Source: Anthostomella pinea (lineage: Eukaryota > Ascomycota > Sordariomycetes > Xylariales > Xylariaceae). Taken from it: 64,000 bases of DNA. The notes below the pieces were generated by a model that saw only the letters and a program-made list of their open reading frames with translations, made no database searches and was not told the DNA's origin. This document shows positions 23,099 to 34,069 of this stretch, one piece after another. The DNA lies in assembly GCA_963556695.1 (NCBI GenBank), contig CAUWAG010000018.1, positions 4,402,001-4,466,000 on the forward strand. Reading direction: 5' to 3'. The position numbers and the translations under genes were made by a program. How positions within the stretch are numbered: the stretch's first letter is position 1; each line of letters begins with the position of its first letter.

Positions 23099-26025
23099 AT
23101 GGCGGAAAGCACCCCCCAGCCTGAAGCCGTTGCGGCCAAGCTGGAAACCCAATGCAGCATCTCTGCCGCCTCTGCCAACTCCGCCAACTCCGCCAACTCC
23201 TCTGGCGACGAAAGCCGTGACGAAAGCCAGAAAAGCGACAAGGACAAGGACAAGATGGCGCGCCACAACACTAGCAGACCGTTCCCGCCTCGACGCCCTG
23301 AGCTCGATCTGAGTGCCATGCTGAACCTTGAACAGTCGAAGCAGCTACAAGTTCTCGTCCAATCCGTTCTAGACAGCATGCAGGAGCACATCCGCGAACC
23401 CCTCGACAATCTATCGGTCATCGACATGTCGCCCGACGAGGGAATCAAGCCCCCGCGGGCCATTGTCACCTCTATACCCAACCCTCGCAGTGAGAAGTAC
23501 CGCGCCCAGTATGGCGACATCGGCCTGCCCGCTGTGAAGCCCGACTTCGAAGACCGCGACCTCCTCCGAAAGATCATGAAGTCTGTTCCGCCCCCTATTG
23601 ACAGCACCACGACACCGCAGCCCACACTCTTCCTCCCCAAGTCAGCCGAGGAAGCTTCCGCTATGTCCGGGAAGACGCAGAACGAGATCGTCATGTCCAG
23701 CCTGTCGGAGCTGAAGCGAGATGTGCTGGCACAGTTTGGCAAGTGGCGTATCGTCGTGACCCGCCGAGTAAACGACATAGTCATCAAGAATGGAGGAACC
23801 GGAGGCAACGTTGTTCGCCAGGGACCACAACATGCATCAGGTAATGCCAGACGGGTCGGTAATGCCGCAGGAGGAAGACCAGCCAGGCCTCCTGGTAAGC
23901 ACTTCCTCCACGGCAACCGCAAGTATAAGTCTGATTTCTGGTTTTTTTTTGGCCCACATTCCTTCACCAGTCTCGTCCTCTCTTATCACTTCACTACTTC
24001 CAATGCTTTTGATTGCTTTTTCTGCTTTCTTTGGCCCCTTTGTCACTTCACATCGCGTATCCCGTCGGTGCTGTCACTTGGAGACAGTGGCCGACATCCA
24101 TGATTTGATATGTCCAAAGGGTGGGAAAACTGACAAGTTATCACAGAACTGGGTGTTTCTAGTAACCTTTCCAATACCGCTCTGGTTAATCTTCACCCTC
24201 CCTTGTACACTGCGTTGACCAGTTTGCCCAAGGAGAAGCGCGCGTTGATCTTGCATTCCATGATGCTGCTGCTTCTGGGACTGGACCAATACTCTTCCCA
24301 CACCCGCACTGTTCTGCTGAAGATTGCTTCTTCTTTGCATATCCCCGCACACGTTCTATTGCAAGACGAGTACAGAGTCTCTCAGGCTCTTGCTCAGATT
24401 GTCAAGGGAATATCCGCCGAAGAAGTTGCCCGCAAACGAGCGGAAGAGGGCAAGCCTCCCAAACGCTGGAGAGGTGCAGGGCTCTCTATCATGCCTCCTG
24501 GTAGCATCACGGGCAATCTTGCGGAACCCCTCATTGTTGCGGGCATTGGAACTGTCTTCGGAGGCGTTGGCCTTTCAACAACGGTCACAGCGCATCTGCT
24601 AGGTGGCATTGGAGCGGCGGAAAGCACCGTCCCTGTCGGTACCTTGTTCGGGCTATACGGAGCCCGACAAGGCGGCAAGGCGATGGATGCGTATACCAAG
24701 GATGTCCAAGACTTCGCCCTCATCCCAATGCACGGTTCCATGCAGTCTGAGTTGATCGACCCCAAGGACGTGCCTGCTGAGAACCGCCGAATGCGAGTCA
24801 CCATCGGCATCAGTGGCTGGACCACAGTACAGGACGACTTTCGACAACCCTGGAAAGTCCTGGGCCAACTGAACGAGGTTTACGCTCTTAGGTGGGAGCT
24901 GGAGGCTCTCATGAAGGTGGGCATTTCGTTGCAGACCGTCGTCAACAATGCAGCTTGGAGCGCTGCAAAGAAGGAAGTCGTCAATCGCACGGGTATGAAG
25001 GAATCCCCCATCCCGCTTGATCCATCACTAACGCGCTCACAGTCTTTGAAAGTCTGCAGAAGGCTCACTGGCCCACCGGACTCCTCAAGGCTAGCAAGGT
25101 CGTCGATAACCCCTGGACAGTTGCGCTTGTGCGTGCGGAGAAGGCAGGTCAGGTCTTGGCGGAGATTCTCACCAACAAGATGCAAGGGGAGCGGGCCGTC
25201 AATCTCATAGGGTATGGCATTGGTGCTCGCATCATCTACACCTGCCTGATGGCGTTGGCGGAGAAGCGAGCCTTCGGAATCATTGAGAATGCCGTCCTGA
25301 TTGGCGCACCTTGCCCCTCCACAGTCCATGTCTGGGCCTCAATGAGAAGCGTCGTCGCTGGTCGCCTCGTCAACGTCTTCTCGAAGAATGACTACCTCCT
25401 TGGCTTCCTTTACCGAAGCTGTGCCTGGCAGTACGGTGTTGCCGGTTTACAGACCATCGCTGGTGTACCTAAGGTCGAGAACTCCGACTTCAGCAACATT
25501 GTCGCCAACCACCTTCAATACCAGTATCTCGTTGGCAGCATCTTGAGGCGTATTGGCTGGGAGGACATTGACTACGACCAAGTTGACAACGACGCGAACA
25601 AACTGGCTGTCATGGTTCACCAGGAGAGAAAGCTCGACCAAGAGCGCGACGAGAAGGTCAAGGCTCGAGCCCTTCGGGAGCAGCAGGAGAAGGCAGCTCA
25701 GGAGAAGGTGGCTCGAGAGAAAGCGGCCCAGGAGGAGGCGGTCCAGGAGAAGGTGGCTCGAGAGAAGGCGGCTCGAGAGAAGGCGGCTCGAGAGAAGGCG
25801 GCTCGAGAGAAGGCAGCCCGGGATAAGGCGGCTCGAGAGAAGGCGGCCAAGGACAAGGCAGCCAAGGAGAAGGCAGACAAGGAACTCAAGGAGAAGCCCG
25901 TGAACGTCAACAAGCCGGAGTCCTCGAAGGCAAATGATCCTTCAAAGCCGAGCGGAAACCGACCCGAGACGGGTAAGAAGCACGGCCGCAAGAAGGAGAA
26001 TCGCCGATCTGGAGCTCAACCCTAA
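23099..26025 (+). CDS. DUF726 membrane alpha/beta-hydrolase-fold protein (Mil1/TMCO4-like)
   Basis: Three exons: 23099..23894, 24147..24992 and 25043..26025 (874 aa). Introns are 252 bp and 50 bp, both phase 1. The first intron joins a Pro-rich segment to ELGVSSN...[19 protein letters not shown]. The N-terminus is acidic and polar. Hydrophobic stretches lie near residue 302 ([10 protein letters not shown]) and at 400-450 (Gly/Ala-rich, [16 protein letters not shown]). A hydrolase-like domain follows with the text [16 protein letters not shown] near residue 600. In the family the elbow is G-x-S-x-G. Here the central residue is Gly, so catalysis is doubtful. The C-terminal ~120 residues are a Lys/Ala/Glu/Arg helical repeat encoded by 15-bp units. 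Yeast Mil1/YFL034W is a distant relative linked to clathrin adaptors. I do not assign a function here. Confidence 0.87.
25695..25880 (+). repeat. 15-bp coding minisatellite in the DUF726 gene
   Basis: Repeats of GCTCGAGAGAAGGCG and close variants encode ARE(K)A-type pentapeptides (for example REKAA). Four near-identical units are consecutive at about 25756..25815. Flanking units have diverged (AAKDK, AAQEK). All unit lengths keep the frame. The opposite strand is also open here, which explains a long antisense frame. Confidence 0.85.
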
Positions 26026-26503
26026 AGCTTCGAAGCTACAATGGCGCGATCACACACGTGGCTGTGACCAAAGGTGGCGGTGAGGGATATCATTTCGATA
26101 TTGTATAGTATATGGCGAACCGCGTGGCTAGGTGGCATCGCTTCTGCGGTGGACGATGGCCTGGCAGATGTATAAGTAGAGTTTCTCAGCCTGGAGGAAA
26201 GGGCTGGGGTGTATACCAGACTGGGCACCAAGGTGCCCGGGACACGGCGGCCATAGATAGAGCAGCTCACGCTCACGCGATGCATTCTGCGGCGAATCCA
26301 TTTCATCTATTCGGACTCTTTCTGTCTTCTCTTTTCGCATCACGTGCTTCGTGCTCCTTACTTGACTCGCGTGTCATTTCGACTGGGCAAGAGGCACAAT
26401 GTAGACAAGACACACCACACCACGACCTGCAGGGAAGTAAGCAGCTATTTGTCGGTTATACCAGCGCGTAGCACATTGGTAACTGCTTCCTCCCAGTGAT
26501 GGT
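26026..26503. other. Convergent intergenic region
   Basis: 478 bp between the DUF726 stop and the stop of the Gta3-like gene. I see nothing beyond presumed 3' UTRs. Confidence 0.6.
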
Positions 26504-27397
26504 TTATGACTCGGCCGGCACCGTTCGCTCGGTCTGCCCACCGCTCCTCACTACGAAGTACCGACCCGCAGTCTCGCTCGCACCGCCCAGGACATCCCAA
26601 TTCTCATCCTCATTTATTATACTCCTATCTCCCCCTTTTTCACCCGCCATCCCCTGACCATCTACTACATGGCCCTTCCCCCCTCCTCTTCCGCCACCAC
26701 TACTACCATTAACTTCTTGCTGCTGCCTCCGCCGTCTCCGCGGCCTTCGCGCATGCCCCACGACGTCCTCGCGCGCGAGCGCCTCTTGTAATTGCGCCAG
26801 CCCCACGGCCGTGGCGCGCACCCCCGCCGCCGTCTCGTCCCGGATCGCGCGCAGCGGGCGTATGTTTTGTGTGTTGACGCGCTGCATCGCCCGCACGAAG
26901 TGCAGCTGCGCGTCTAGGTTGGACTGCATCTGCGCCTCGGCGGGGGAGCCGCTGGGGGGCGAGGGGAGGGCGGAGAGGCGGAGGAGGTGGTGGAGGGTTT
27001 TTGGGGTTGTTGGGTTGGGGGGTGGTGTTGTGGATGTTGGTGTTGTTGTGGATGTGGGAGAGTTGGGAGTGGTGGTTGTGGTTGTGGATGTGGGAGAGGT
27101 TGAAGAGGTAGTGTTCGAGTTTGACCACGGCGGGAGCAGTGAACGGACAGACCAGCTAGGTTTCGCGAAGAGGGCTGCGAGAGTGGTGGTGCTGGTGGTG
27201 GTGACGTTGGCATTGGGTTCGTCGTCGGCGACGCTGTTGGTAGTAGACGACGCGGGAGAGGTGCGGCTTGGGCCGCTGTCAAAGAATGTACGGGTCGATC
27301 GCGAGGGTTTGGCGAGGCGGCCCGCTTGGAATGCTCGTGGCGTCTGGTGCTGCGAGACTGCTAGGCAGTGCCTGCATATCGTCGTGGTGGTGTTCAT
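26504..27397 (-). CDS. Mitochondrial glutamyl-tRNA(Gln) amidotransferase subunit, Gta3/GatC-like
   Basis: Single exon, 297 aa. The ATG at 27397 gives MNTTTTICRHCLAVSQ, a plausible mitochondrial presequence. Fungal Gta3-type landmarks are present: FAKPSWSVRSLLPP near residue 75-90, HHLLRLSALP near 140, AQLHFVRAMQRVNTQNIRPLRAIRDE near 165-190, and the C-terminal ETAGRYFVVRSG. Between the first two landmarks is a Thr/Ser/Pro low-complexity insert (about residues 92-135) coded by a strongly strand-biased GT/GGT-rich stretch. The family works with GatA and GatB homologues to convert Glu-tRNA(Gln) to Gln-tRNA(Gln) in mitochondria. Identification is from motif memory, not alignment. The insert explains the long spurious frame on the plus strand. 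Confidence 0.75.
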   Translation of the reverse strand: MNTTTTICRHCLAVSQHQTPRAFQAGRLAKPSRSTRTFFDSGPSRTSPASSTTNSVADDEPNANVTTTSTTTLAALFAKPSWSVRSLLPPWSNSNTTSSTSPTSTTTTTTPNSPTSTTTPTSTTPPPNPTTPKTLHHLLRLSALPSPPSGSPAEAQMQSNLDAQLHFVRAMQRVNTQNIRPLRAIRDETAAGVRATAVGLAQLQEALAREDVVGHARRPRRRRRQQQEVNGSSGGGRGGGKGHVVDGQGMAGEKGGDRSIINEDENWDVLGGASETAGRYFVVRSGGQTERTVPAES

Positions 27398-28222
27398 GGC
27401 TGCGCTTCTTGCTGTGAGGTGCGGCGTGCGGCTTGCGGTTGGAGCTTAGGTAGGAGGTATGATGAGCCGTGAGCTCTAGCCGGCTTCGGAGGTGCGCTGG
27501 TCTCCTGCTGGGGCCACGCTCACAGCTTGAGGTTAGTTGCTTCCGTGTATGGATGTGACAGACACAAGTGATGATTGTCAATGACTCTCCACAGAGTCGG
27601 AAGTCGAGATGTGGCCGTACCTGACGGGCGTGACGGGGTCTGATGAAAACTGAAGCTCAACTTTAATTATTGTCAGTACAGTCCTTCCTACCCTGATATC
27701 GGTACTAGAGTACGGGGAGCCACTCCTTCAGAGTCCTCCAGGTCCTCTAGTTAAAAGTCCCCACCCTCGCACGTCACCTCGCCCGGCGTCAATGCTGCAG
27801 GTAGGTGCCATCAACATTGCCATTCAGGCGGGACACGGAACTTGCAAGCCTCCCGTCGATTGCTTGGCGCTGAGACCGCCACATGTCCAGCCAGCCAGGA
27901 CAACTGGACCGTCCATCATTGACGTTGAACCTATGATTTGCAAGTCGCGTCAGCGGCATATTGGTTCGGGTTCCAATCCGTCGCCACTAAAATACCGGCT
28001 CAGGACACCTGTGACCTGAGGTGCTTGTACAGCTTTTGGGTTCAGCCAGCCTCAAACCGAAACAGCTACCTGGCCAGTCAGCCAGTTTACCTCCACTCGA
28101 CCTGCCTTACTGCCGCAGCTCCAATCCTCCGACCTCTCATCCTTTCAGTCTCTCACTGATCAGTCATCTGAACCCATCGGCTCGCACACTCACACGAACC
28201 ATCACGACCACAGTCCGCCACC
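27398..28222. promoter_or_regulatory. Divergent promoter region, Gta3-like / Sec17-like
   Basis: 825 bp between two divergent starts. The 150 bp before 28223 is CT-rich with repeated CACTC/CTCAC words. No supported ORF. Confidence 0.5.
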
Positions 28223-29634
28223 ATGTCTGACTCTGCTGACGTGCTGTTGCAGAAGGTAAGGGGCCCTATGCCCCGCCACTCCTCGCCCGTCCGCCTGCGT
28301 TCGCGCTGATAACCAGAGCAGGCCAACAGGCTCCTCGCCAGTGCAGGCAAGGGTGGCCTTTTCAACTTCTTCAGCGGGGGAAGTGAGGATAAATACGAAG
28401 AGGCCGCAGACACGCTCGTGAAAGCCGCAGGTGCCTTGATGGGGGATGGGAAGTGTAAGTTGGCCCCGCCCCCCACCTGGTGCGACCATATACTGATGGA
28501 CGTCTATCGCAGACAAAGAGGCAGCGTATGAACTCATGTCGAAAACCTGACCGACACGTCCATGGTCAGCTGAACATTTCCGCAGTAAAACCTACGAGAG
28601 AGCCGCTCAAATCTACAACGACAAAACCGACAAGGACACGCGAGCTCTCGCCCCGAGGACCTATATCGAAGCCTGTGGGTAATCTCCGCTTGCTGTGAGG
28701 GCCATACCTGACCTTATATCTTGCAGTTAAGATGTACATATACAAACCCAGGGATCTTGAGAGCGCCGCACGATGTGTCGACTTCGCCACCCATTACTGG
28801 TCCCGTAATAACAACGTCTACATGGCGGCGAACAAGATGGAGCCGATGGGAGATGCCTACGTCGCCGAGGTCCAGGAAATCAAAGACAAGGAACGAATCA
28901 TGAAGTTGAGGCAACATGCTGTGGAATGTTACGAATCCGCAGCTAAATGGTTCGTTCAGCCTATGACTCTTACACGTCATGTTATAATAAAGAGCACTCG
29001 TACTAATTTACCAGGTTCACTCTCACGACGAATGCAAAGTAAGCTACGTTCCTATACCGACCACTTGGACAGGGTTCGAATCTGATGCTCTCTTCTAGTT
29101 TGGCGAACAGAAACAAGGTCAAGGCTGCCGAACACGCCGCCATGAATGCAGACTACCAGAGGGCTGCGTGAGTATCATCTTGATTTACACGTTCTCCTAT
29201 CTGACAGACGCCGCAGTAAACATTACGAGGAACTCGCTATAGCCTCGAAAGCCTCGACGACGTTCATGCGGGGATACTTTCTCTCGAACGGACTCTGCCA
29301 TCTTGCCGCAGGGGATACTGTGGCCATGGAACGAGCCCTCTTGGAATACCCTGACCACGACCCAGGATTCAAGGAGTCTCATGAGGGCAAGCTTCTGGTC
29401 GGTCTGGCAGCTGCGCAGGAGGCCGCGGAACTGAATGACTTTGAGGCCGCCGAGGCCGCATATGTTCAAAGCGGTCACTCCAAGACTCAGTATAATCAGA
29501 TGATCTTTGAGTTGATTTCGCGGGCCAAGAAAACCATACCGGGACAGGCGGAATCTGTGGAGAATTTCATGGGAAAGCCTGTGGAGGAACCGGTGGAGGT
29601 GGCGCCTGCGAACGCGGAGGCTGACATGTATTGA
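28223..29634 (+). CDS. Divergent alpha-SNAP / Sec17-like protein
   Basis: Eight exons: 28223..28255, 28322..28454, 28513..28525 (13 nt), 28586..28674, 28727..28949, 29015..29038, 29099..29167 and 29217..29634 (333 aa). Introns are 49-66 bp, all phases close, and one donor is GTTCGT. The N-terminus fits SNAP proteins: MSDSADVLLQKANRLLASAG, then FNFFSGG (the membrane-contacting loop region) and DKYEEAADTLVKAAGA. TPR-like helices follow (YKEAAKTYERAAQIY, RAAKHYEELAI, FLSNGLCHLAAGDTVAMERA). It is longer than Sec17 (~292 aa). It lacks the usual acidic, leucine-ended C-terminus that stimulates NSF and ends instead in ...NAEADMY. SNAPs load NSF/Sec18 onto SNARE complexes. Whether this is the only Sec17 of the organism or a paralogue cannot be told from the window. 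Divergence in the middle suggests a paralogue. Confidence 0.85.
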
Positions 29635-30249
29635 TTGCCTCAGAGGAGGAAGAGGTTTGGCACGAAGAGCACGCTGCCCCTAGATCATAAGCCAGACACA
29701 TGAATTGCATGCATCACTTGTTACTATACTTGCAAGTGTGAATTCTATTAATCTGTATAATCACCTGGCATAAGTGGATTTTGACTGGGAATCAGTCAGA
29801 CGGGACGAACCCCAATATCGCTGCTTATACCACTGTTCCTCGGAGGTAGTTGAAATAAAGATCCGCATAATCATTTAGACTACCTAAGAAAGCGCTACTT
29901 ATGCCATTGTGAATCATTTCAACCGAGAGCCACGTCTTAGCTGGGGCTTGGAATTATGGGATTCAATATCACCTAGGTTAGAGTGACGCGCCATTGACTG
30001 GATTCATGTTGACCCTCAGATCGCTGCAAAAATTCGATTGCCTTACTGTGTAGGTAGGTTCCTGGCGTGCCTAGGTCTCTACTTTAAGCTTTGACCATTG
30101 AAATGGTATCAGTGGTGGGGTCGTGCCACGATAAGCGCTGATAACGGCTGCAGAAACACAAAAATTCCAAAAGTTCTGGGAACCGGCCGCGTCCTCCCAA
30201 AGCTGACGATTCAGCAGTGAAAGTGAACCGACTTGTTGCACTTTTCAAG
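29635..30249. other. Intergenic region, Sec17-like 3' to RRP12 5'
   Basis: 615 bp holding the 3' UTR of the upstream gene and the RRP12 promoter. It is somewhat AT-rich. No ORF supported. Confidence 0.6.
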
Positions 30250-33200
30250 ATGGCAACTTTGGAAGAAAAGCTGGAAAAGATCCGGTCGCCCAATCTGCAG
30301 AGCCAGCAACAGGTAAGTAAAAACTCCGCATTCAACAGACCGCCGGACTTGCGACTGACCCCAGCTCCAGACCGTAGTGATCTTGAAAGCAGTCGACGAA
30401 ACGCTCAAAGAACAGAATACGCCGCAGACGCCGACCGGCTACTTCGCCGCTCTGTTGGCCTTGCTCAATGGGTCCATTGCGAGCGGCCAGGTCAATAAGG
30501 AGCTAACGACCTCGGTGGTCTACCTCCTCGACATCGTTACGCCCTACGCGCCGCAACCCCTCTTGCGATCCAAGTTCACCCAGATCCTGACGCTTCTCGC
30601 TCCCATACTACTTCTTGCCGATGCCGAAGCACCGCTTTTGCGACCATCGATCGGATGTCTCGAGTCTCTGCTTCTCGCGCAAGATTCAGCAGCATGGAAG
30701 CTGCCCACCAACGAAATCGGTCCGCGGAGGGCTGTGGCCGGACTCTTGAATCTCGCAATAGACCACAGACCGAAAGTGCGGAAGCGGGCCCAGGATGCGC
30801 TTCGAAACGTCATAAAGAATCCCCCGCCGAGCCCCTCCCTCGATCACCCTGCCGCCGACTTGTGCGCCGAGACGGCCATGAGGAGCGTTACCGAGATGGC
30901 CAACAAGGCTGCACTGTTACAGAAACAGAAGAAGTCGTCAGCTGGAGAACATGATCCTGCACTCATACATGCCTTGCAGCTGGTAAAGACTATAGCGTCT
31001 GCCAGTGGGGGTTGGCCCAGCAGAAACATTGAGTCGTTGTGTGAGCTTCTGCTGAGCATTGCTAAGAGCGGGAACGAGCACATGACGGTGACAGTGTTCG
31101 ACATTTTCGAGATGATATTCGAGGGAATGGCAGACGAGGTAGCCTCGGCAAAACTGCCCCGTCTACTCGAAATCATCTCCGAGATGAGACCTGCGCCCAA
31201 TGACACACAGCTTCTTCCGCCATGGATTGCGATCCTGTCACGAGGCTATGATGTGTCTGCCCAGATGGAACCCGAAGATACTTTTCAGAAGCTCCCGGAA
31301 TTATTCACCATGATATCCGAGTTTATGGAGTCAGCATCACACAACATCAGGGTGTCTGCTTCCGAGTGCTTGATTTCATTCATATCAAACTGTATTCCGG
31401 ACCAAGTCATAATCGAGCCTTCCATATATGACGAGAAAGTGCTCGAGAAGATCGCCAGGGTGGCTGAAAGTCTACTTGGAGTCAAGTACCAGGCGGCATG
31501 GATGGAGACTTTCAATGTTCTTGGTGGCATGTTTGATACACTGAGGTGGCGTGCTAACCCAATGATGCTGGGCATCGCCCGAACCGTAGGCGAACTTCGG
31601 GGGAACGAATCTTTCATGGGTAAGAAAGAGGCGGACGAGGTCATTGGAAAGGCAGTCAGAGCGATAGGCACAGAACCCATTCTTTCGGTTCTCCCTCTTA
31701 ACCTCATCAAGCCAGTCAAGGGCCAGTCTGGCAGAGCATGGATGTTGCCAATCCTACGAGACTACACAAGCAACACCAATCTGCAACATTTCAGGACCGA
31801 GTTCGTACCCTTGAGCGAGACTATGTTCCAACGAGTTCTCGAGAATGGTGAAGCTGCGAAAACTATGGAAATCAAGATATACGAGACTCTGGTGCACCAG
31901 ACCTGGTCTATCCTCCCTGGTTTCTGTGATCTCCCTCTGGACCTTACAGTGGCATTCGACCAAAGCTTTGCAGAAATGCTAGCTAATCTCTTGTACAAAC
32001 AAGTCGACTTGAGACTCGATATATGCCGGGCGCTGAAGACACTCGTCGAGTCTAATCAGGCGGTAGTTTCTTTGGAAGGTGAAGACAACTTAATTCTTCA
32101 GAACCGCGTTACGAAAGACCACGCGCAGAGCAACCTTGCTTACCTGGGAGAACTCGCCGGGAATCTGCTTGCAGTGCTGTTCAATGTGTACAGTCAGACA
32201 CTTCCCCAATCCAGAGGGCCGATACTCCAAACCATCAATGCCTATCTCAGCATTACCCCCGAGAACGAGTTGGCCGACACATTCAACCGCGTCAGCGAAA
32301 TGCTAGCTGCTTCTCTCAACGAAGTCGGTAAGGAAGTGGGCAAGGTTAAGCCTCAGCAGCCGAAAGAACAAGCGGCTTCTACGAGCCAAACGCTGATGGA
32401 CCTGGTTATCACCATGGCGATCTATCTACCCCGAAAGAGCTTTGTCGCTCTGTTCAACATTGCTACAATCGTTATGGTCAAGGACAAGGAACCTCAGCTG
32501 CAGAAGAAGGCCTACAAGCTGATCCCTAGGTTGGCGGAGTCTGAGCTTGGCAAGCTGGCACTTCAAGAGCGTCAGGCAGAGCTTCAATCCCTCCTACTGT
32601 CTAGTGCGGAGAAGGTATCAGCCCCTGCGCGAAGGGGGAGGCTGGCAGCTATCGCTGCCTTGATTCCAGCTATATCGGACGATTCGCTCCATTTTATCCC
32701 TTCTGTATTATCCGAAGTGGTGATCTGCTGCAAGGAAAACAACGAAAAAGCCCGGAATTTGGCCTTTGATCTTCTTGTTTTGATGGGCCAGAGACTTGCG
32801 GCTTCTGAGGGCAAACAAATCGACAATAGCAAGGCCCCGCATATGCCGGATGATGCCCCATGCGTTTCCGCGAGCATAGAGGAGTACATCACCATGATCA
32901 GCGCAGGACTTGCAGGTAGTACACCACACATGATTTCTGCCTCCATAACCGCTCTTACTCGTGTTCTCTACGAATTCCGGCAGTCGTTGAATCCGGACGT
33001 CATGAGCGACCTGGTCCAGACCATGGATCTCTTCCTGACCTCCAGCAACAGGGAGATCGTCAAGAGTGTCCTTGGGTTTGTCAAAGTCTGCGTCATAAGT
33101 CTGCCGACTGAGATGATGCTTCCGCGGTTAGCCACCATGATTCCCAATCTGATGGTCTGGGCACATGAGCACAAGGGCCACTTCAAGGCGAAAGTCAAGC

Positions 33201-34069
33201 ACATTGTAGAACGAATGGTTCGCCGCTTCGGATTTGAGTCAGTCCACCGCCACTGCCCTGAAGCTGATAGGAAGTTGATCACCAACATCCGCAAGACCAA
33301 GGCGCGCAGCAAGCGGATGAAGGATGCCGCAAAGACGGCAGGAGACGAGGACGAGGCGGACGAAGTCAGCAACAAGCGGCGGAGTCGGTTTGAAAGTGAA
33401 TACGACGAAGCGCTGTACAGCAGCGAAGACTCTGACATGTCTGATGATTCAGATGCTGAATATCTGGGCAAGTCCCGAAAGGCACAGAAGGGCGGCAAAA
33501 CGTATATCATGGAAGACGATGAGGAACCTCTGGATCTCCTGGACCGCAACGCACTTGCCAGAATCTCCTCGACCAAACCAGGCAAGCTGCGCAAGGCTGA
33601 CAAGACCAAGGCGAAGACGGATGTGGACGGCAAGTTGATACTGGGCCAAGACAGTGATGCCGAAGATGCTATGGTCATCGATACGCCAGGGGACGGGGGA
33701 GACCAGAGCAATGGCGTGGGAGCCTACGTCGCAGCCTTGAAGAGCAAAGATGCGGGGCGCAGGGGCCGAGGCGGACGTCTCAAGTTCACAAACACGCGGG
33801 GCAAGGATGACGATGACGATGACGAGATGGACTTGGATGAGAAGGACGTGTCTGCGATCATAACACAGGTCAGCAAAGGCAGGGGTGGTGCGAGTCCCCG
33901 TGAACGTCCCTCCTCCCGAGGTGGCATGCGCGGCCGCGGTGGTATGCGTGGGGGGAAAGCTGGGAAGGGTGGTATCGCTTCTGGGCGTCGTGGGCTGGGC
34001 GAGGAGAAGAGGCGTGGCCCGGCGTTCAGCGGTAAAGTGGCAAAGGCCAAGTCTCCTGGCAGGAGATGA
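30250..34069 (+). CDS. RRP12: Ribosomal RNA processing protein Rrp12
   Basis: Two exons, 30250..30312 and 30365..34069 (1255 aa). The intron is 52 bp (GTAAGT...CCCCAG) in phase 0. The first exon codes MATLEEKLEKIRSPNLQSQQQ, and the long frame otherwise has no ATG near its start, which supports the spliced model. The protein is an ARM/HEAT-like alpha-solenoid containing the NUC173 region (roughly residues 390-600). The C-terminal ~270 residues are charged and disordered with acidic runs (DDDDDDEMDLDE) and RG/GR-rich repeats (GGMRGRGGMRGGKAGKGG). Rrp12 is a nucleolar/nuclear factor for maturation and export of both ribosomal subunits. Length matches the yeast protein (~1228 aa). Confidence 0.95.

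Noticed and set aside
23830..23894. Alternate frame with [17 protein letters not shown] before the first DUF726 donor
   Set aside because: It looks protein-like, but the phase does not match the acceptor at 24147. The frame used joins correctly.
22804..23967. 387-codon minus-strand open frame
   Set aside because: It is antisense to the first exon of the DUF726 gene, is rich in Arg/Ser with no family text, and has no splice support. The plus-strand model has clear domain content.
26811..27449. 212-codon plus-strand frame of Val/Gly-rich repeats
   Set aside because: It is antisense to the Thr/Ser/Pro insert of the Gta3-like gene. Low-complexity GT-rich DNA keeps both strands open.
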